Part shown: positions 24,221-35,910 of the stretch, piece by piece
How the letters are laid out: the number at the start of each line of letters is the position of its first letter
How positions within the stretch are numbered: position 1 is the first letter of the stretch
NCBI GenBank assembly: GCA_025024175.1
Contig: QCXZ01000137.1
Coordinates: 74,400,680 to 74,464,679, forward strand
Direction of reading: 5' to 3'
Source of the DNA: Rhyzopertha dominica
Taxonomy: Eukaryota > Arthropoda > Insecta > Coleoptera > Bostrichidae
DNA length: 64,000 bases
Translations under genes and position numbers: made by a program
Notes under the pieces: model-generated
The model's database searches: none
Told to the model about the DNA's origin: nothing
The model's input: the letters and a program-made list of their open reading frames with translations, nothing else

Positions 24221-24706
24221 ATGTTAAACCAAGATGTAACAAAACAAGAGCTTTTAAAGGAAGTTGAGGCAGGGGACGTCTACGCCAAGAAATACAACCT
24301 CTTATGCAGAAGAATTGACCGTCTTCTAAAAGAATCTACTGACCCGGTGGAACCACAACGAATGCCAGAGTTAACCGCTGTGGAATCAGTAAGAGATGAA
24401 GAACGACACGTCACTGGGACTGTAAATATGGCAAGTAGACCGAAATTTAAATTGCCAGTGACAAAATTTAAACGATTTGGTGGTGAAATTCGAGACTGGT
24501 TGTCCTTTTGGTCTGAATTTAAGAAAATACATGAAGATGACGACATGGATGATCACGACAAAATGGCAGAAAACTATACGAAGATCGAACACAACTGCTA
24601 CGACATAACTTTGTGTGATGATAAATATAACAGTACCTTTGAGATTCTAGATCAAGTAACGATCTGCAATGAGATTTCTCCAGTAACTGAAGAATTTGGG
24701 GCATAA
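24221..24706 (+). pseudogene. BEL/Pao retrotransposon gag fragment
   Basis: The frame encodes LPVTKFKRFGGEIRDWLSFW followed by SEFKKIHEDDDMDDHDKM. This is the DUF1759 signature of BEL/Pao gag proteins, usually LPxLxLPxFxGxxxxWxxFWxxFxxxIH followed by acidic residues and DKxxYL. It is preceded by a charged helical N-terminus (about residues 1-60). After DKM the sequence no longer follows the family and the frame ends within about 50 codons. No protease, reverse transcriptase, integrase or LTR follows, so this is an isolated 5' gag scrap of about 110 recognisable residues. Confidence 0.7.
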
Positions 24707-24959
24707 GAGCTGTTTTGCTGGGTAATTCAACATATTTGATCATCGCTGTCGGGTTATCGGGTAGATCACTTGCCGACGCGTAACACAATGAATTAATAAC
24801 TGTTTAGAGCCGCAATAAAAATTTGGCATTAGTATAAAGTATATAGTTTCTAAAAAAATTTTTAAAATCTTACACCTAAGTAAGACCCCCAAATTCTTTG
24901 TATTTTTCATTCAATATGCTATAAATCCAATATCAACGAAAAACACATTTCATTACACT

Positions 24960-25156
24960 TATTAACTTATTACACCGTAAATGAGTGAAAAACAGTGAAG
25001 GACTGAAGAAGCGTCTACTCTGCTAAGAAGGAAAATGCTATCCATCAAAAACTTATCTCAAAAGTTGTGTTCCTTCGAACAAAAGTTGTGTGTTTATGGA
25101 AATTTCTCCTTTATTTACAGTAATTGGTTGTGTGCTGTTTAAATAAATTACCTTGT
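24960..25156 (-). repeat. Solitary terminal repeat related to the 19.3-21.6 kb transposon
   Basis: This segment aligns with the right arm of the DUF4817-type element. It shares CGTAAATGAGTG-like, TCTACTCTGCTAAGA-like, GCTATCCATCAAAAACTTAT and AACAAAAGTTGTGTG-like blocks and ends ATTACCTTGTAG in place of ATCACCCTGTATG. About 100 bp are missing internally. No left arm or transposase was found near it, so it is a relic of a second, older copy. Confidence 0.6.
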
Positions 25157-26182
25157 AGATATTTCGCTAGTGTGGAAAACTTTGATACTGCTTATAGATT
25201 CCTAATATGAATTTCGAGATGCTAATGCCTTATACTAGTGTGAATTATAATAAGACTGTACAATAACGATAAAGAAATATGGAAAAGACTACAATGAATG
25301 TTCCAAAATATTGCGCCATTACAAGACTATTTCAAAATACCTCCTGGGCTGAAATAGATGCAGACTACCCTTATGTTAGCTTATCTCATAATGGAGCAAC
25401 AATAATTAACCGTGGAATTATCGAATTACTTCAAAGATTTTAAACTTATTGAAAATTCTACACAATTATAAACTAGTGCGCTTCTCTTCGTGAAGAATGC
25501 ACACTTGTTAAGGTAGAAATTGATTGAAGATGTCCTGGAGTAGTTTGTTTCCACACTTGGCCGGACAAAAAAAAGCATCAAGCCACTAACAAGTCATCGG
25601 GTTCGAGCTGGAGGACAAATGGCGCTGTGACATTAGGTATCGCTGGCTTCGACATGATGTAGTTAATGGCCGTCAAGCTGCAGAAATAGCACGGAACCAG
25701 ATGTCTATCACGACATAATAAATCGGTGAGCACAGCCACCGGGAAATGCGCTCCTCGTTGTGCCAAATCAGAGACCATTGAAACTTTTAAGTGCTTTCTC
25801 CTGTAAGCTTGCGCTTTTGGTTTAACACTGTGTTTTTTATTCGTTTGCAGCGTGCACCGCGAAAGCAGATTAAGTTATTTGCGTGTTTTCCGTTACGCAA
25901 ACAATTTCCTGCCAGTTCCGTTGAATGTGCGCTGCAGTTTTACGTGATGATAGCACCGATTTCGCAGGGGAAATACTAATGGGGTGGTACTCATATAACG
26001 AATCACTCAACGCTCGAAGGAGGAGGAATATCGCGATAAGCAAATCGGGTAAATTTACGACATGCTTCAGCCAACGCTAGCGGTTAAAACAAAACAAATA
26101 AATCACTTTCGAGGTTTACTGCGCCATCAGTGGGCATAAATGTTTGTGTAGTAATTTATAAAACGAAAATATGTTGGCGTTG
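25157..26182. other. Non-coding DNA with a GC-richer part at 25560-26000
   Basis: The 25560-26000 part has more GC and CpG than its surroundings, and an open minus-strand frame (25578-25778) without a recognisable domain or splice context. It may be conserved non-coding sequence. The remainder is AT-rich with nothing recognised. Confidence 0.4.
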
Positions 26183-27957
26183 TACAGGGTGAGCAAAAAA
26201 TAAGAGAGGTGGCCGGTCATATCCCATAAACCAGTAGCCCCAGAGCTTTGAGGTAAAAAATTTCTTAAGTAAAGTGGCTAAGAGAAATTGCTGGAAAATA
26301 TTTTCGAGTTTGTAAAGTGGCCGCTAGAGGGCGCTGTGGTACCTCCAAATTACAAAATTAATGTTTGTGTCATTTTGGGCCTAATAAATGTCTGCGGTAT
26401 TAAACATTTTAAGATTTTTTGGACTAAAATCTACCATTTTTGTTTAGAACATTTTTTTGTTAAATGTCAAATTAAGGAGTAGGGGGCGGGTAAATATTAA
26501 TATAGAAAATCGCTAATATTTTAGGTTTGGCTTACCCGATTTCAACCAACGAGGTCTCATTTTCAAGAGCTTATGTGCCTTTATAAAAAGCAATTTTAAG
26601 TGTCAGAACATAGTCTGTGTGTTGACAGCGAGAGGGCGTTCTTAGAAGTTACTACCTAAATATCAAGTTTTCTCGAAATTTTCAAATGCAAAGTTATAAG
26701 GCTGTTTACTTTATTAAATGAACAATTGAATACAGACTAAAATGATGAAAAGCGCACCATTTAAAAAATAAAAAAAGGTAGTAGTTTCAGAAAACGTCCT
26801 CTTGCGATTAACACACAAACTATGTTCAGACACTTAAAATTGCTTTTTATAAAGGCACATAAGCTCCTGAAGATGACACCTCGCTGGTTGAAATCGGTCA
26901 AGCCAAACCCAAAATATTAACGGTTTTCTATATTAATATTCACCGGCCCCCACTCCTTTATTTGACATTTAAGAACAAAATGTCCTAAACAAAAATAGTA
27001 GATTTTAGTCCAAACAATCTTAATTGCTGGAAAATATTTTCGAGTTGGTAAAGTGACCACCAGGAGGCGCTGTGGCACCTCCAAATTACAAAGTTCATTT
27101 TTAGCCTAATAAATGTCTGTGATATTAAAAATTTTAAGACTGCTTGGACTGAAATCTACCATTTTTATTTAGAAATTTTTTTTTGTTAAATGTCAAATAA
27201 AGGAGGGCGGTTAAATATTAATATAGAAAATCGCTAATATTTCAGGTTTGGCTTGACCGATTTCAACCAGCGAGGTGTCATTTTCAAGAGCTTACGTGCC
27301 TTTATAAAAAGCAATTTTAAGTGTCAGAACTTAGTTTGTGTGTTGAGCGCAAGAGGGCGTTTTCTGAAATTACTACCTAAAATCGATTTTTCTCGAAATT
27401 TTTAAGTGGTGCGGTTTTCACCATTTTAGTATATATTCAATTGTTTTTTTAATCAAGTAAATAGCCTTATATATTTGCATTTAAAAATTTCGAGAAAAAT
27501 TGATATTTAGGTAGTAACTTTAGAAAACGCCCTCTTGCGACCAACATACAATTAATGTTCTGACACTTAAAATTGCTTTTTATAAAGGCACTCGTCGGTT
27601 GAAATCGGTCAAGCCAAACCTGAGATTTTAGCGATTTTCTATATTAATATTCTCCCACCCCCCACTCCTTTATTTGACATTTAACAAAAAATGTTCTAAA
27701 CAAAAATGGTAGATTTCAGTCCAAACAATCTTAATATGTTGAATACCGCAAACATTTATTAGGCTAAAAATAACACAAACATTAATTTTGTAATTTGGAG
27801 GTACCACAGCGCCCTCTAGCGATCACTTTATAAACTTGAAAATATTTTGCAGCAATTTCTCTTGGCCACTTTACTTAAGAAATTTTTTACCTCAAAGCTC
27901 TAGGGCTACTGGTTTATGAGATATAACCAGCTACCTCTCTTATTTGCTCACTCTGTA
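26183..27957. mobile_element. Nested-palindrome fold-back element (four arms)
   Basis: The ends are TACAGGGTGAGCAAAAAATA (26183) and its inverse closing at 27957, with TA at both edges. Inside are four related arms: sense (26183-26690), antisense (about 26750-27025), sense (about 27026-27405) and antisense (about 27440-27957). The loop of the first pair (about 26690-26750) reappears in reverse complement as the loop of the second pair (about 27405-27465). The whole 1.8 kb is therefore self-complementary about a centre near 27025, and each half is also a palindrome. The inner arms lack roughly the outermost 100 bp. No protein is encoded. Confidence 0.85.
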
Positions 27958-29489
27958 CTTATGATACATAATATGGAGCAACGAAATACTCACAAGGATG
28001 ATTGTATTTTATTAATTTTGTGTTCAGTTTTTGTGTCAGAATAAACTATTGAGGGGGATAGAATGTCATCACTATATTCTATTTCAGTTCAAGGGAAGCC
28101 GAGGACACGCTTGAACTAAGCCGCAAAAGTGTTATTTTTGGTTTCTAATTGCGTAAACACCGCTACAGAATTTGTCACAAAAATTATATGTGATTGTAAA
28201 CTAAACATTGGTAGAGTTCCGTACGATGCCCAATTATAAATTGATTAAAGAAGAATTTAGAAATTGCGAGTTAAGGTGACTGCATTTTAACGAAAGTTTG
28301 TCAATATTCTATTAAGTATATGTGCAATTAACGTCAAATCTATCAACGTATGGAACTAATATAGGACAGTTTAATTACAAAAAAGACTGGTTGAAGAAGA
28401 AATCTTATACCTTGTCGTGGCATAATGTGTAACTAAACATGCTTAAAATGCAACCGCATTTTCGTTGGGTAGATCCTCCTCAAAAATTGGTTCAAGTCGA
28501 AGGTGCAATGGTTGTGGCATAGCTTGAGTGTTCTGGCGATTTTGACCATACATGCTTTATGGGTGATATGTCAGTCAATCTTGCACTGCTGCAGTCCAAT
28601 ACAAAACATCTATGCCAACCAATTGCTAAAATACCACAAATACTTGCGGCAGCGAAATACAAAGTAAACCCTTTAACATCAAGGGATATCTACAACATTC
28701 TTTCCTGATGTCGTTTTGTATTCGTATATATAAAGTACTTAACCTCAGCATTCGTCTTCTGTAGCTCATAGCTATTAGTTAAGTTAGAATTTTGATATGT
28801 TGTACAATTTATTTATATTAAAGGGCACATTTCTGGAATTGGCTATACAAAATGTACCAAAAAATGTGATGTCATCATGACACATTTTTTGTGCCCATTA
28901 GGATGCCTGTTTAGTTAATTATGTATCTCCAGCAATTTTTGGAAATCAGTTTAGTGATAACGGTAAAAAAAGGATTCAGCAGATTTAGTTTTAAGACAAT
29001 AAAAAATGCAAATAATGAACCCTGGCAAGGTTTGTAGTAGGTACGTATGAAATAACGTCTAATAGTCTTGTTGATCAGGTTTGGTTAATCCGAATTGTTA
29101 CAGGGTGTGCAATATTTACTATCAAGCTTTTTAAACCTAAAAGGTTTTTATTTTTTATCTTAAATTGAATAGCCTGTTTATTTTTGCATAATTCGTTGCG
29201 GAATTATTACAATCGTATAACAAATTCTAACACATAGAGAATTATTTTTCAAAAACTCGTTTTGTCAACAATTTTCAAGGATAAAAGTGGAAGATGCGAA
29301 TGAAAAATAACTATTGACAATAAAGTTTATCTAAGCATCAAAGGATCAATCAAAGTTATTACTTCTTTGAGCAGTGTACTGTACTATGATAATTTTTTAT
29401 GATAAAGTACTATTGGTAAGACTTTGCTGATAGGATTTTCACATTATGAGAATTTGAAAGAATTTTTCGTACAGTATAATCAGAAGCTA
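27958..29489. other. Non-coding AT-rich DNA
   Basis: No supported gene. A small imperfect hairpin at 28855-28891 (CAAAAAATGTG with its inverse) has no other context. The 28390-28690 part is less AT-rich but has stops in all frames. Confidence 0.45.
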
Positions 29490-29697
29490 TGACATCTACA
29501 CAAAAAGAGCCTGCAATTATTAGAGAGATTTCAGAGATTTGTACAAACGGGAATTGTATAGGCTGCCCAAAATGAATGGGAAACGAGCCCGAACCCAATT
29601 GGCTGTGCTATTACCTATTACTGAAAATCCTTCGGTTAGTCAAAGGGCACATGGCGATGCCGATTGAGTAAGTCAAAGCGCTGCTAAACGAATTTTA
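29490..29697 (+). pseudogene. Helix-turn-helix remnant of a transposase
   Basis: Across frame breaks, the plus strand gives RFVQTGI, then KRARTQLAVLLPITENPSVS, QRAHGDAD, a stop, and VSQSAAKRI. This is the layout of the second helix-turn-helix of DUF4817-type transposases: a QTGSV linker, a basic stretch, an AVL...NPxxSxRxL helix and a GxSxSxVxRIL recognition helix. No catalytic domain or terminal repeats follow. It is a small relic of a family different from the 19.3-21.6 kb element. A short inverted repeat around CTCTAGAG/CCCTAGGG lies 65 bp further on (29761-29809). Confidence 0.45.
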
Positions 29698-29809
29698 TTT
29701 TTCACTTCATCATTATTTTTTGTCGTTTTTACGTTTGATATTAGATGCATATTATGAAGCGCATTACGCTCTAGAGCGCTAATAACCACTACGCCCTAGG
29801 GCATTATGA

Positions 29810-31640
29810 TAACGTCCGCTTGTAATGCTCTCTGATCCATTATTAGACGTCTTATCTTCATTTGCCATCGATTTGCAGGCTATTTAGAAGCTTCAACACT
29901 TTCAATATTGGTAGTTTCAGCAATTAATTCGCATATTTTGTTTTTTTGCTTTCTTTAATATATCCTGAGTCAGCCGTCACTTTTCCACTTTAAGCGTCTA
30001 CTTAATTTTAGCATATCTACGTAATCGAGGTGAATAGAAAGCGTTACATGCACTAGCCCATTCAATGTTCATAGCCCTCGGCATTTCTACACCCGTAGCC
30101 CTCTGACAGGCCTCTAAAAGACCAACTAATTTTATGCGTAAAATATTCAGATTTACCAAAAACTCTATGAAGGGGATTTTGAACTAAGTATCAATTATTG
30201 TAACTGGACGCTAGCTGAATTACATTAAATTATGTTCTTTTTGGTAATGCTTCGTTTTCTGATGAAGCTGCCTTTAGACAGCCATAACTTCGACTATTAC
30301 TCTGACCACAAGAATTTTTAGACACATCGATCGACAACCTATATGGCCAACTAAATATGTATGCAGGAATTATTGGCGAACATACCATTAGTACTCATTT
30401 TCAACGTTATTGACCTATGTATCTCTATTTTTTCCTATATAATTACCAATTCATTGTCAATATGTGCCAATACCATTCAGAGAGGCAATGTGGCTACAAC
30501 ACAACGCAGCACCNCTACATTATTTAAGAATCGGCAGACACCATCTCAACACAAATTCTTTAAACAGATCGGTCATCCGACTTAACCAAATTGGATTTCT
30601 CTTTATGAAGCTACGTTAAGGAAATTATTTTTCTGGAACCTCCAGCCACAATCGAAAACCGTAACAAGGAATTAGAAAGCATTTCACAACGTTAATTACA
30701 CCACATCTGTTAAGAGGAGTAGCAGGATCACCTCATACTCGTCTTCGATTGAACGGGAATATATCCAACATTTACTTTAGTAGGTTACTATACCTGTTTT
30801 AAAGATGCCCCTTATGAGAGCGAGCAAGACTTCAACGCAGACTCACTAAAAAAAACGAACAAGACTCCTGAGTGTGTTTAGTCTTCATACGCTTATAAAC
30901 TTTCTAGAGCCCTAACCAACCCACGATAGTTAGCCGACATGTTACAAACAAGACAGTTTCAGCAGAACCTGATGGAGCACACCATTATCCTGATCTCGTA
31001 TAAAAACCCTCTAATTTTACTCGTACCACCATATATACCACCCCCGGAAGTTAAACTATTTCACGACGTCACGTTTGACAATAACTTACCCTGCAAAGTA
31101 CAACCAGAAATTGTATTACCGCCACATTCCACTGATTAAGGCGTCTTCAGCACGCACACGCCATTCTCCCGTAGTTCCCTAGGCGAGTCACGCACCGCGC
31201 CAGATTTAAATTATACACCGAAGTTTGACTGAAAGTAATTGCCTAGCACAAACGCTATAATTAATCTCGTAAATAAGTAATTGAGCTGTTGCTAATCTGC
31301 TCGGGTGGGTCGGGCGTACAGGTTATTCGTGCCATCCATCGCATCCCATCGCTGAGGTTTATAGACCGTACCTGGCGTATGTAATTCACCGTTTTACGAC
31401 TTCGTTTTAACGACTCCGTCCTGAAAAGTATGAAGATACTGGCAGTTGTGAAATTCGCGTTGTGGGCAGTTCAGGCCTGAAAAAGTACAGGAGTTGCCAT
31501 ATTATGGGGGAGATTTCAAAACAATTATTTTTCACTTCCTGCAGGGTGTCTTACATGCTTCTTTAAGGAAGAGCGCTCATCAAAGTGGTATATATATGAC
31601 ATAGCAGATACATGACTCTGGCATGTAGCAACAATTTAAT
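29810..31640. other. Non-coding DNA with two unassigned open frames
   Basis: The plus-strand frames at 30361-30585 and 30939-31139 have no recognisable domain; the second is proline-rich. About 31140-31400 is GC/CpG-richer than its surroundings and may be conserved non-coding DNA. I found no paired repeats. Confidence 0.4.
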
Positions 31641-31688
31641 TTGAGCGCACACTGGAGTAGCTTGGCAGTAGTCAGTGTCATCAGAATG

Positions 31689-31937
31689 ACATCGGAAGAG
31701 GACGCATTGGATTTAGTAATTTTGCTCAATATTAATCAATATCATAAAGCGAAAATACTGGGTACATCCGTACTGGAAACGCAAAGTGTGTTTGAAGAAG
31801 GATACATATCACAGGCAACTATTCCCAGAAGAACGCCTTCTAACAACATTAAGCTAGGTCAAGGAAGTTCTTTATTAGATAACATAAATACTCAACTGAG
31901 AACAAGAAAAAATAAAAAAACTACGAAACCATGCGTT
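31689..31937 (+). pseudogene. Possible N-terminus of a Harbinger-type transposase
   Basis: The frame starts MTSEEDALDLVILLNI and continues for about 80 residues to a stop, then nothing recognisable. Acidic starts followed by a hydrophobic helix occur at the N-terminus of PIF/Harbinger nucleases. It lies beside a MADF-BESS gene in opposite orientation, the usual two-gene arrangement of those elements. No catalytic residues are present, so this is tentative and rests mainly on context. Confidence 0.25.
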
Positions 31938-31967
31938 TAAACAAGAATAATAAAAAATTTTGATCAT

Positions 31968-32622
31968 CTAAACCGAAAAAGTTCTGCCAAACGTTTTAAT
32001 AATATCCATTGCATTATTTAGATTCATTACTTTATGTTGCTGGGGTTGGAAGGTAGAATTAGAGATATATTCTTCCAAAATATCTCCAGCAGTTGACAAG
32101 ATGACAGTTTTAAACCGTTGCTTTTGCCGATCATTCATTTTCTTCATGTCGGGTAAGACTCTGATAAATGAAATGTCACGATTTTCGTTTTTTGTTCGTT
32201 CTTTGTTGTATTTTGAGCATTTGTGTTATTTACGCAAGCATTTTTCAATGCATATTTATTAACTTCATCCATGGACGTAATGTTTTGACGTTTTCTATTC
32301 ACCATTTTAGCAGATGGTGTAGAGTTGCCATCTCCAGGCTGCAAACGTTCTGATTGTTCAGCAGGAATTTCTTCATCATGGTTATCTGTTACGTCTTCAT
32401 TGTCATCAAAGTCGTTGCTATCTATTCTTCTACAATTCTTTGACGGTGTCCTTAAAATGTCTTTACTTTGGCGGTATTTAATATGTGGTTCTAGAAAAAT
32501 TATGTACTCTGCAAGGTAGTTCGACATTTTCTTTTTACGAGCTGACCCAGTTGGCTGTATATGTATTTTAAGTGCCGTGCTTATGAACCCCTCAGGTCCT
32601 TCCGACGTTCTTTACAATCAAA
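31968..32622 (-). pseudogene. MADF-BESS protein, C-terminal exon, frameshifted
   Basis: The minus strand has an acceptor TTTTTCAG ending at 32623, then KERRKDLRG, a frame break, and TALKIHIQPTGSARKKK, YLAEYIIFLEPHIKYRQ. This is the C-terminal half of a MADF (Myb/SANT-like DNA-binding) domain. An acidic, low-complexity middle follows (DSNDFDDNEDVTDNHDEE), then a second frame break near 32150 and LPDMKKMNDRQKQRFKTVIL, a BESS protein-interaction motif, with a stop at 31968. MADF-BESS proteins are the DNA-binding partner protein of PIF/Harbinger transposons and are also host regulators in insects. The two frameshifts and missing upstream exon favour a dead transposon gene. The N-terminal MADF half should lie to the right but was not identified. 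Confidence 0.65.
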
Positions 32623-32931
32623 CTGAAAAAATAAATGAAAAATTAAACATTACTTGTTTGACTTCTTATTTTTGTTGCAGATATTTTGCTGCAGAATGTT
32701 CATTCAAAACAACTTTCCTGTAACATGCATTTAGCATAAGCACTCCATAAAAACAAAACTTTGTTTCCACTCGTTGTACAAGTCTTTACTCTGTCTTCTG
32801 AATACATCAATAAAATAAAAAGGCAAAAACTACCGAAAAGACTGGTAGAAAAATGGTACCCTAGTTAGTAACGATGACTTATAATACTATGGTATAAATG
32901 CTAAAAGTCCAACATAAATCGAGTAGTATAT

Positions 32932-33228
32932 TTGAAACTGAAAGCACAATTCTTGGAAAAAACTTACAAATTACAACCAAAAATATTCAGATTTAGAATT
33001 AAATACTATTCTTCAAAATATACCACAGTAGTAATTCTACAAAAGTTTGTAAAAAGCGTTATAGTACAAATCTTGCACGACCGACTGTTTGAAAACCTTG
33101 CTAAATGTAAAGCAGTCGTTCTAGAACACATCACCGGACTTTTTGTAGATTCTGAATTTAATCATCAGGATGCCTCTCATAAAGGTATAATTGAACAAAA
33201 TGCAATTATGGAGATTCAATATCCATAA
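32932..33228 (+). pseudogene. YqaJ-like nuclease domain fragment
   Basis: The frame gives FVKSVIVQILHDRL, CKAVVLEHITGLFVDSEFNH, ASHKGIIEQNAIMEIQYP and then a stop. This follows the core of eukaryotic YqaJ-type (lambda-exonuclease-like PD-(D/E)xK) domains: a helix before the active site, a G-L-x-V-D-x-E-F-x-x-L-x-A-S-P-D-G segment, and a D/E-x-x-x-x-E-I/V-K-C-P strand. Here S-P-D-G is degraded to S-H-K-G and E-V-K-C-P to E-I-Q-Y-P, so key catalytic positions are lost. Such genes are common in insect genomes as parts of transposons. It is a fragment of about 95 residues with no start context. Confidence 0.5.
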
Positions 33229-35502
33229 ATTGTACATAATTTAGGTCTGGTTCTGACTAAAAAGCTGAAAGTATAAATACGTAACGGATATAAATAAAAG
33301 CAAGTTTTATCAAATTTAAAGCGACGATAAGTGCATTTTAGCAGTTTAGGTAATCAAATCAAATAAATAAATTTTCATAATTTTCAGTAAAGCGCTTTCA
33401 ACTACCTAAAAGCAATGGTCACTACCAAAGATAAAATTGGAACTTTTACATGTAGTTTTGGCGTTGTCAAAACAAACAGCGTCCTACATGAAAGGGACCT
33501 AAACGTAATATTAAAGATGTAATAAAAAGATTAGTAATTGGACAACAGGATTACAGAACATTTGAAACAGTAAAATTTTGACATTAATATCTATGTATTT
33601 TTTTAATTTCTTAAATTTCTTAATCTTGATGATTAGTTGCAAGAATGCAATTAACTCATTCCTAATTACCTGTAGCAAATTGGACTATTTATGGTCGGAC
33701 TTGATCTATACAGGCGTCAAAAATAATGCCATTTAGAGATATTTATATTAAGACACTTTTAAGGTATTATCTGTTGTATGCTCTAGTATCTCCTGTTTAT
33801 CTTCTACTTTGCACTGTATTTGTTTTATTGTTTTTGCCGGTGTCCTTTCATTTGTGGTTTGTGTATTGATTTTTGTAGCAATAATTTATATTCAAAGTCA
33901 GATATGTATGTATATCACACACATTATATTTTGTACAAAATACATTTTTATTTTATAGTAACACCCAGTGAATAAATATTTTTACTGTAATGTTATATTT
34001 GTCTATTTATTTTGTTTTCAACACTTATAAGTTGGTAGCACTGTTAATGTACAGTCAACGTTAACTAAAAGCAAATTAATAAAAATATGTTTTAACAAAC
34101 GCCGGTAAGTATAACTTCAGTTACATTACTTTATCTATACTTCTGGCCCTAATTTAAAACTAATTTTTCAAATAAGTACAGACCGTTAAAAGTGGAAAAA
34201 CGATAATTCTTTTTACATTTTTAAGTATAAAATACTACAAGCTAGCTTCTTATTTACTATTTGGACCATCTATCAACTAAAATTGTAAAGTGAATGGGAG
34301 TTTATGCTACAACGCTACAGATGAGAGATGACAGGTAGACAAACTTCACTTTTTTCAGTAGTAGGCTGGAAGCAGGTCGGCTCATTTTCATTATTAACTG
34401 TTCTATTTTAATACATTTAAATATACCAACGTTGTGTGTGTATAACGAACATAATAAATCCATTTAATAAGATAGCAACTCCTCAAGCACCTCCAAAAGA
34501 TATTTCCTGATTTCAATATCTCATTCACATAAACAGACGGCACGTTTCAACTTGTAAATTGGTAATTAGTTGCCAAAATTCCTTAAAATGTAAGCTCGTC
34601 CTCCGCGTTCTTTGTGCCGTGTTCAAAGCGTATCAACTGCTCAAAGCCGCAACGAAGAAAGACCAATAACTGGTGTCCTTTTATACATACTACGCAGCTA
34701 AATGAGTAGGCAGAAAGCCCTCACGGATTTGCGTTCGCACGATCTTCCTTTTTTAATTTAGAATACCTGCCCCAAACAGGGCTAATATTACTTCAAAGCA
34801 CGCTGCTTCAAATACAGACGTCTGCTGAAAGCAGCTTACCTCGGTTCATTAATTTTTAAGCGGGCATGCAGGATTACTGATGGCATAAAGGTAGGTAAAC
34901 ACCAATTCTTTTAGGAAGGTGGGAAAGCATGCGTACTGCGGCAACACAAAGCACTCGCGCAGAACTTTTTGTGAGAATTTCATTTTACTGACGAAAAAAG
35001 CACAATGTGAAAGACAGCAAAAAATATGCGCTCTTTTTTTAATATTTCGAAATCCAACCACGAAGCCACATCGAGTGTTTTTAACTTTGACGCACCAGCT
35101 TTTCGGAGACTCCATTTGAATGAAGCAACCCGGCAACATTAAGTTGACTAATCGTGCCAATCTCTTATAGTGGCTTCAAACGAGAACGATTTCTCTAATG
35201 ATAAAATCGCAATTTTTATAAAGTTTAAAATTTCAGTTTTGGTGAAGACTTCTAAGAGCTAATCTTTGTGACAGGTGTCAGTTAAATACAATTTATTGTG
35301 GTTCACAAAGTATTATAATGGCTGGATAAATTCAGATGATATTCTATATCCACGGATTGTAAACACTTAATTGGCTGCTGTACAAAATTAAAATACTACT
35401 CTACGTAACAACTACTAATTTACTTACTTATTATGCACTTTTATTAAATACCGGTAGCCTACCTGTCAGTACTCTTAGTCTGTCATATATAGCTCTACAA
35501 GT
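33229..35502. other. Non-coding DNA
   Basis: AT-rich to about 34440, then somewhat GC-richer to about 35160. Overlapping sense and antisense open frames at 34849-35160 show no family resemblance. No terminal repeats were paired. Confidence 0.4.
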
Positions 35503-35910
35503 CTAAAGTTATATTTCCGCAATAAAATATTTATCTCCAATAACGATGGATTGCCTATAATTTCAGGCCCCTTTTGAAAATACCAGCAAGCAGGTGCATA
35601 AACTAATAGCAGGTATACACCAAGCAGGCATTGCTTCAGTGCCGGATTTAGCCCTCTTAAATAAGGGTTTAACGCTTAATTTTTCTTAAATCCTAATAAA
35701 CAGGTTCTTATACAGCTGAGAAAACACATCATATGTATAACAAATGTGATCAAAATTCATATCTAAAACTGCTCTAAATGATAGAACATCGTCTTTTCGA
35801 AACAGGATGATAGTTTCCAATACTGGACTGGAACTGTTTTGTAGATGCAAATTTATGATAGCGGCACGTGTCTGCAGTAAACCCATTGTGAGAGCTATTA
35901 ATTTCTGCAC
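35503..35910 (-). repeat. Unclassified dispersed repeat, copy B
   Basis: Reverse-complement copy of 6815-7222. This copy retains an uninterrupted 74-codon frame on the minus strand (35910-35686) starting MQKLIALTMGLLQTRAA, in the same register as the LLQTR segment of copy A. The family is not recognised; the open frame suggests it derives from a coding element. It contains two nearby frame breaks when extended. Confidence 0.6.

Noticed and set aside
28855..28891. Small hairpin with CAAAAAATGTG arms
   Set aside because: Imperfect and isolated; could be chance in AT-rich DNA.
29761..29809. Short inverted repeat around CTCTAGAG and CCCTAGGG
   Set aside because: Imperfect, with no target duplication or second copy in the window; noted only as context.
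34849..35160. 103-codon minus-strand frame with a 66-codon antisense partner
   Set aside because: Both strands are open over the same stretch and neither shows a domain; likely compositional.
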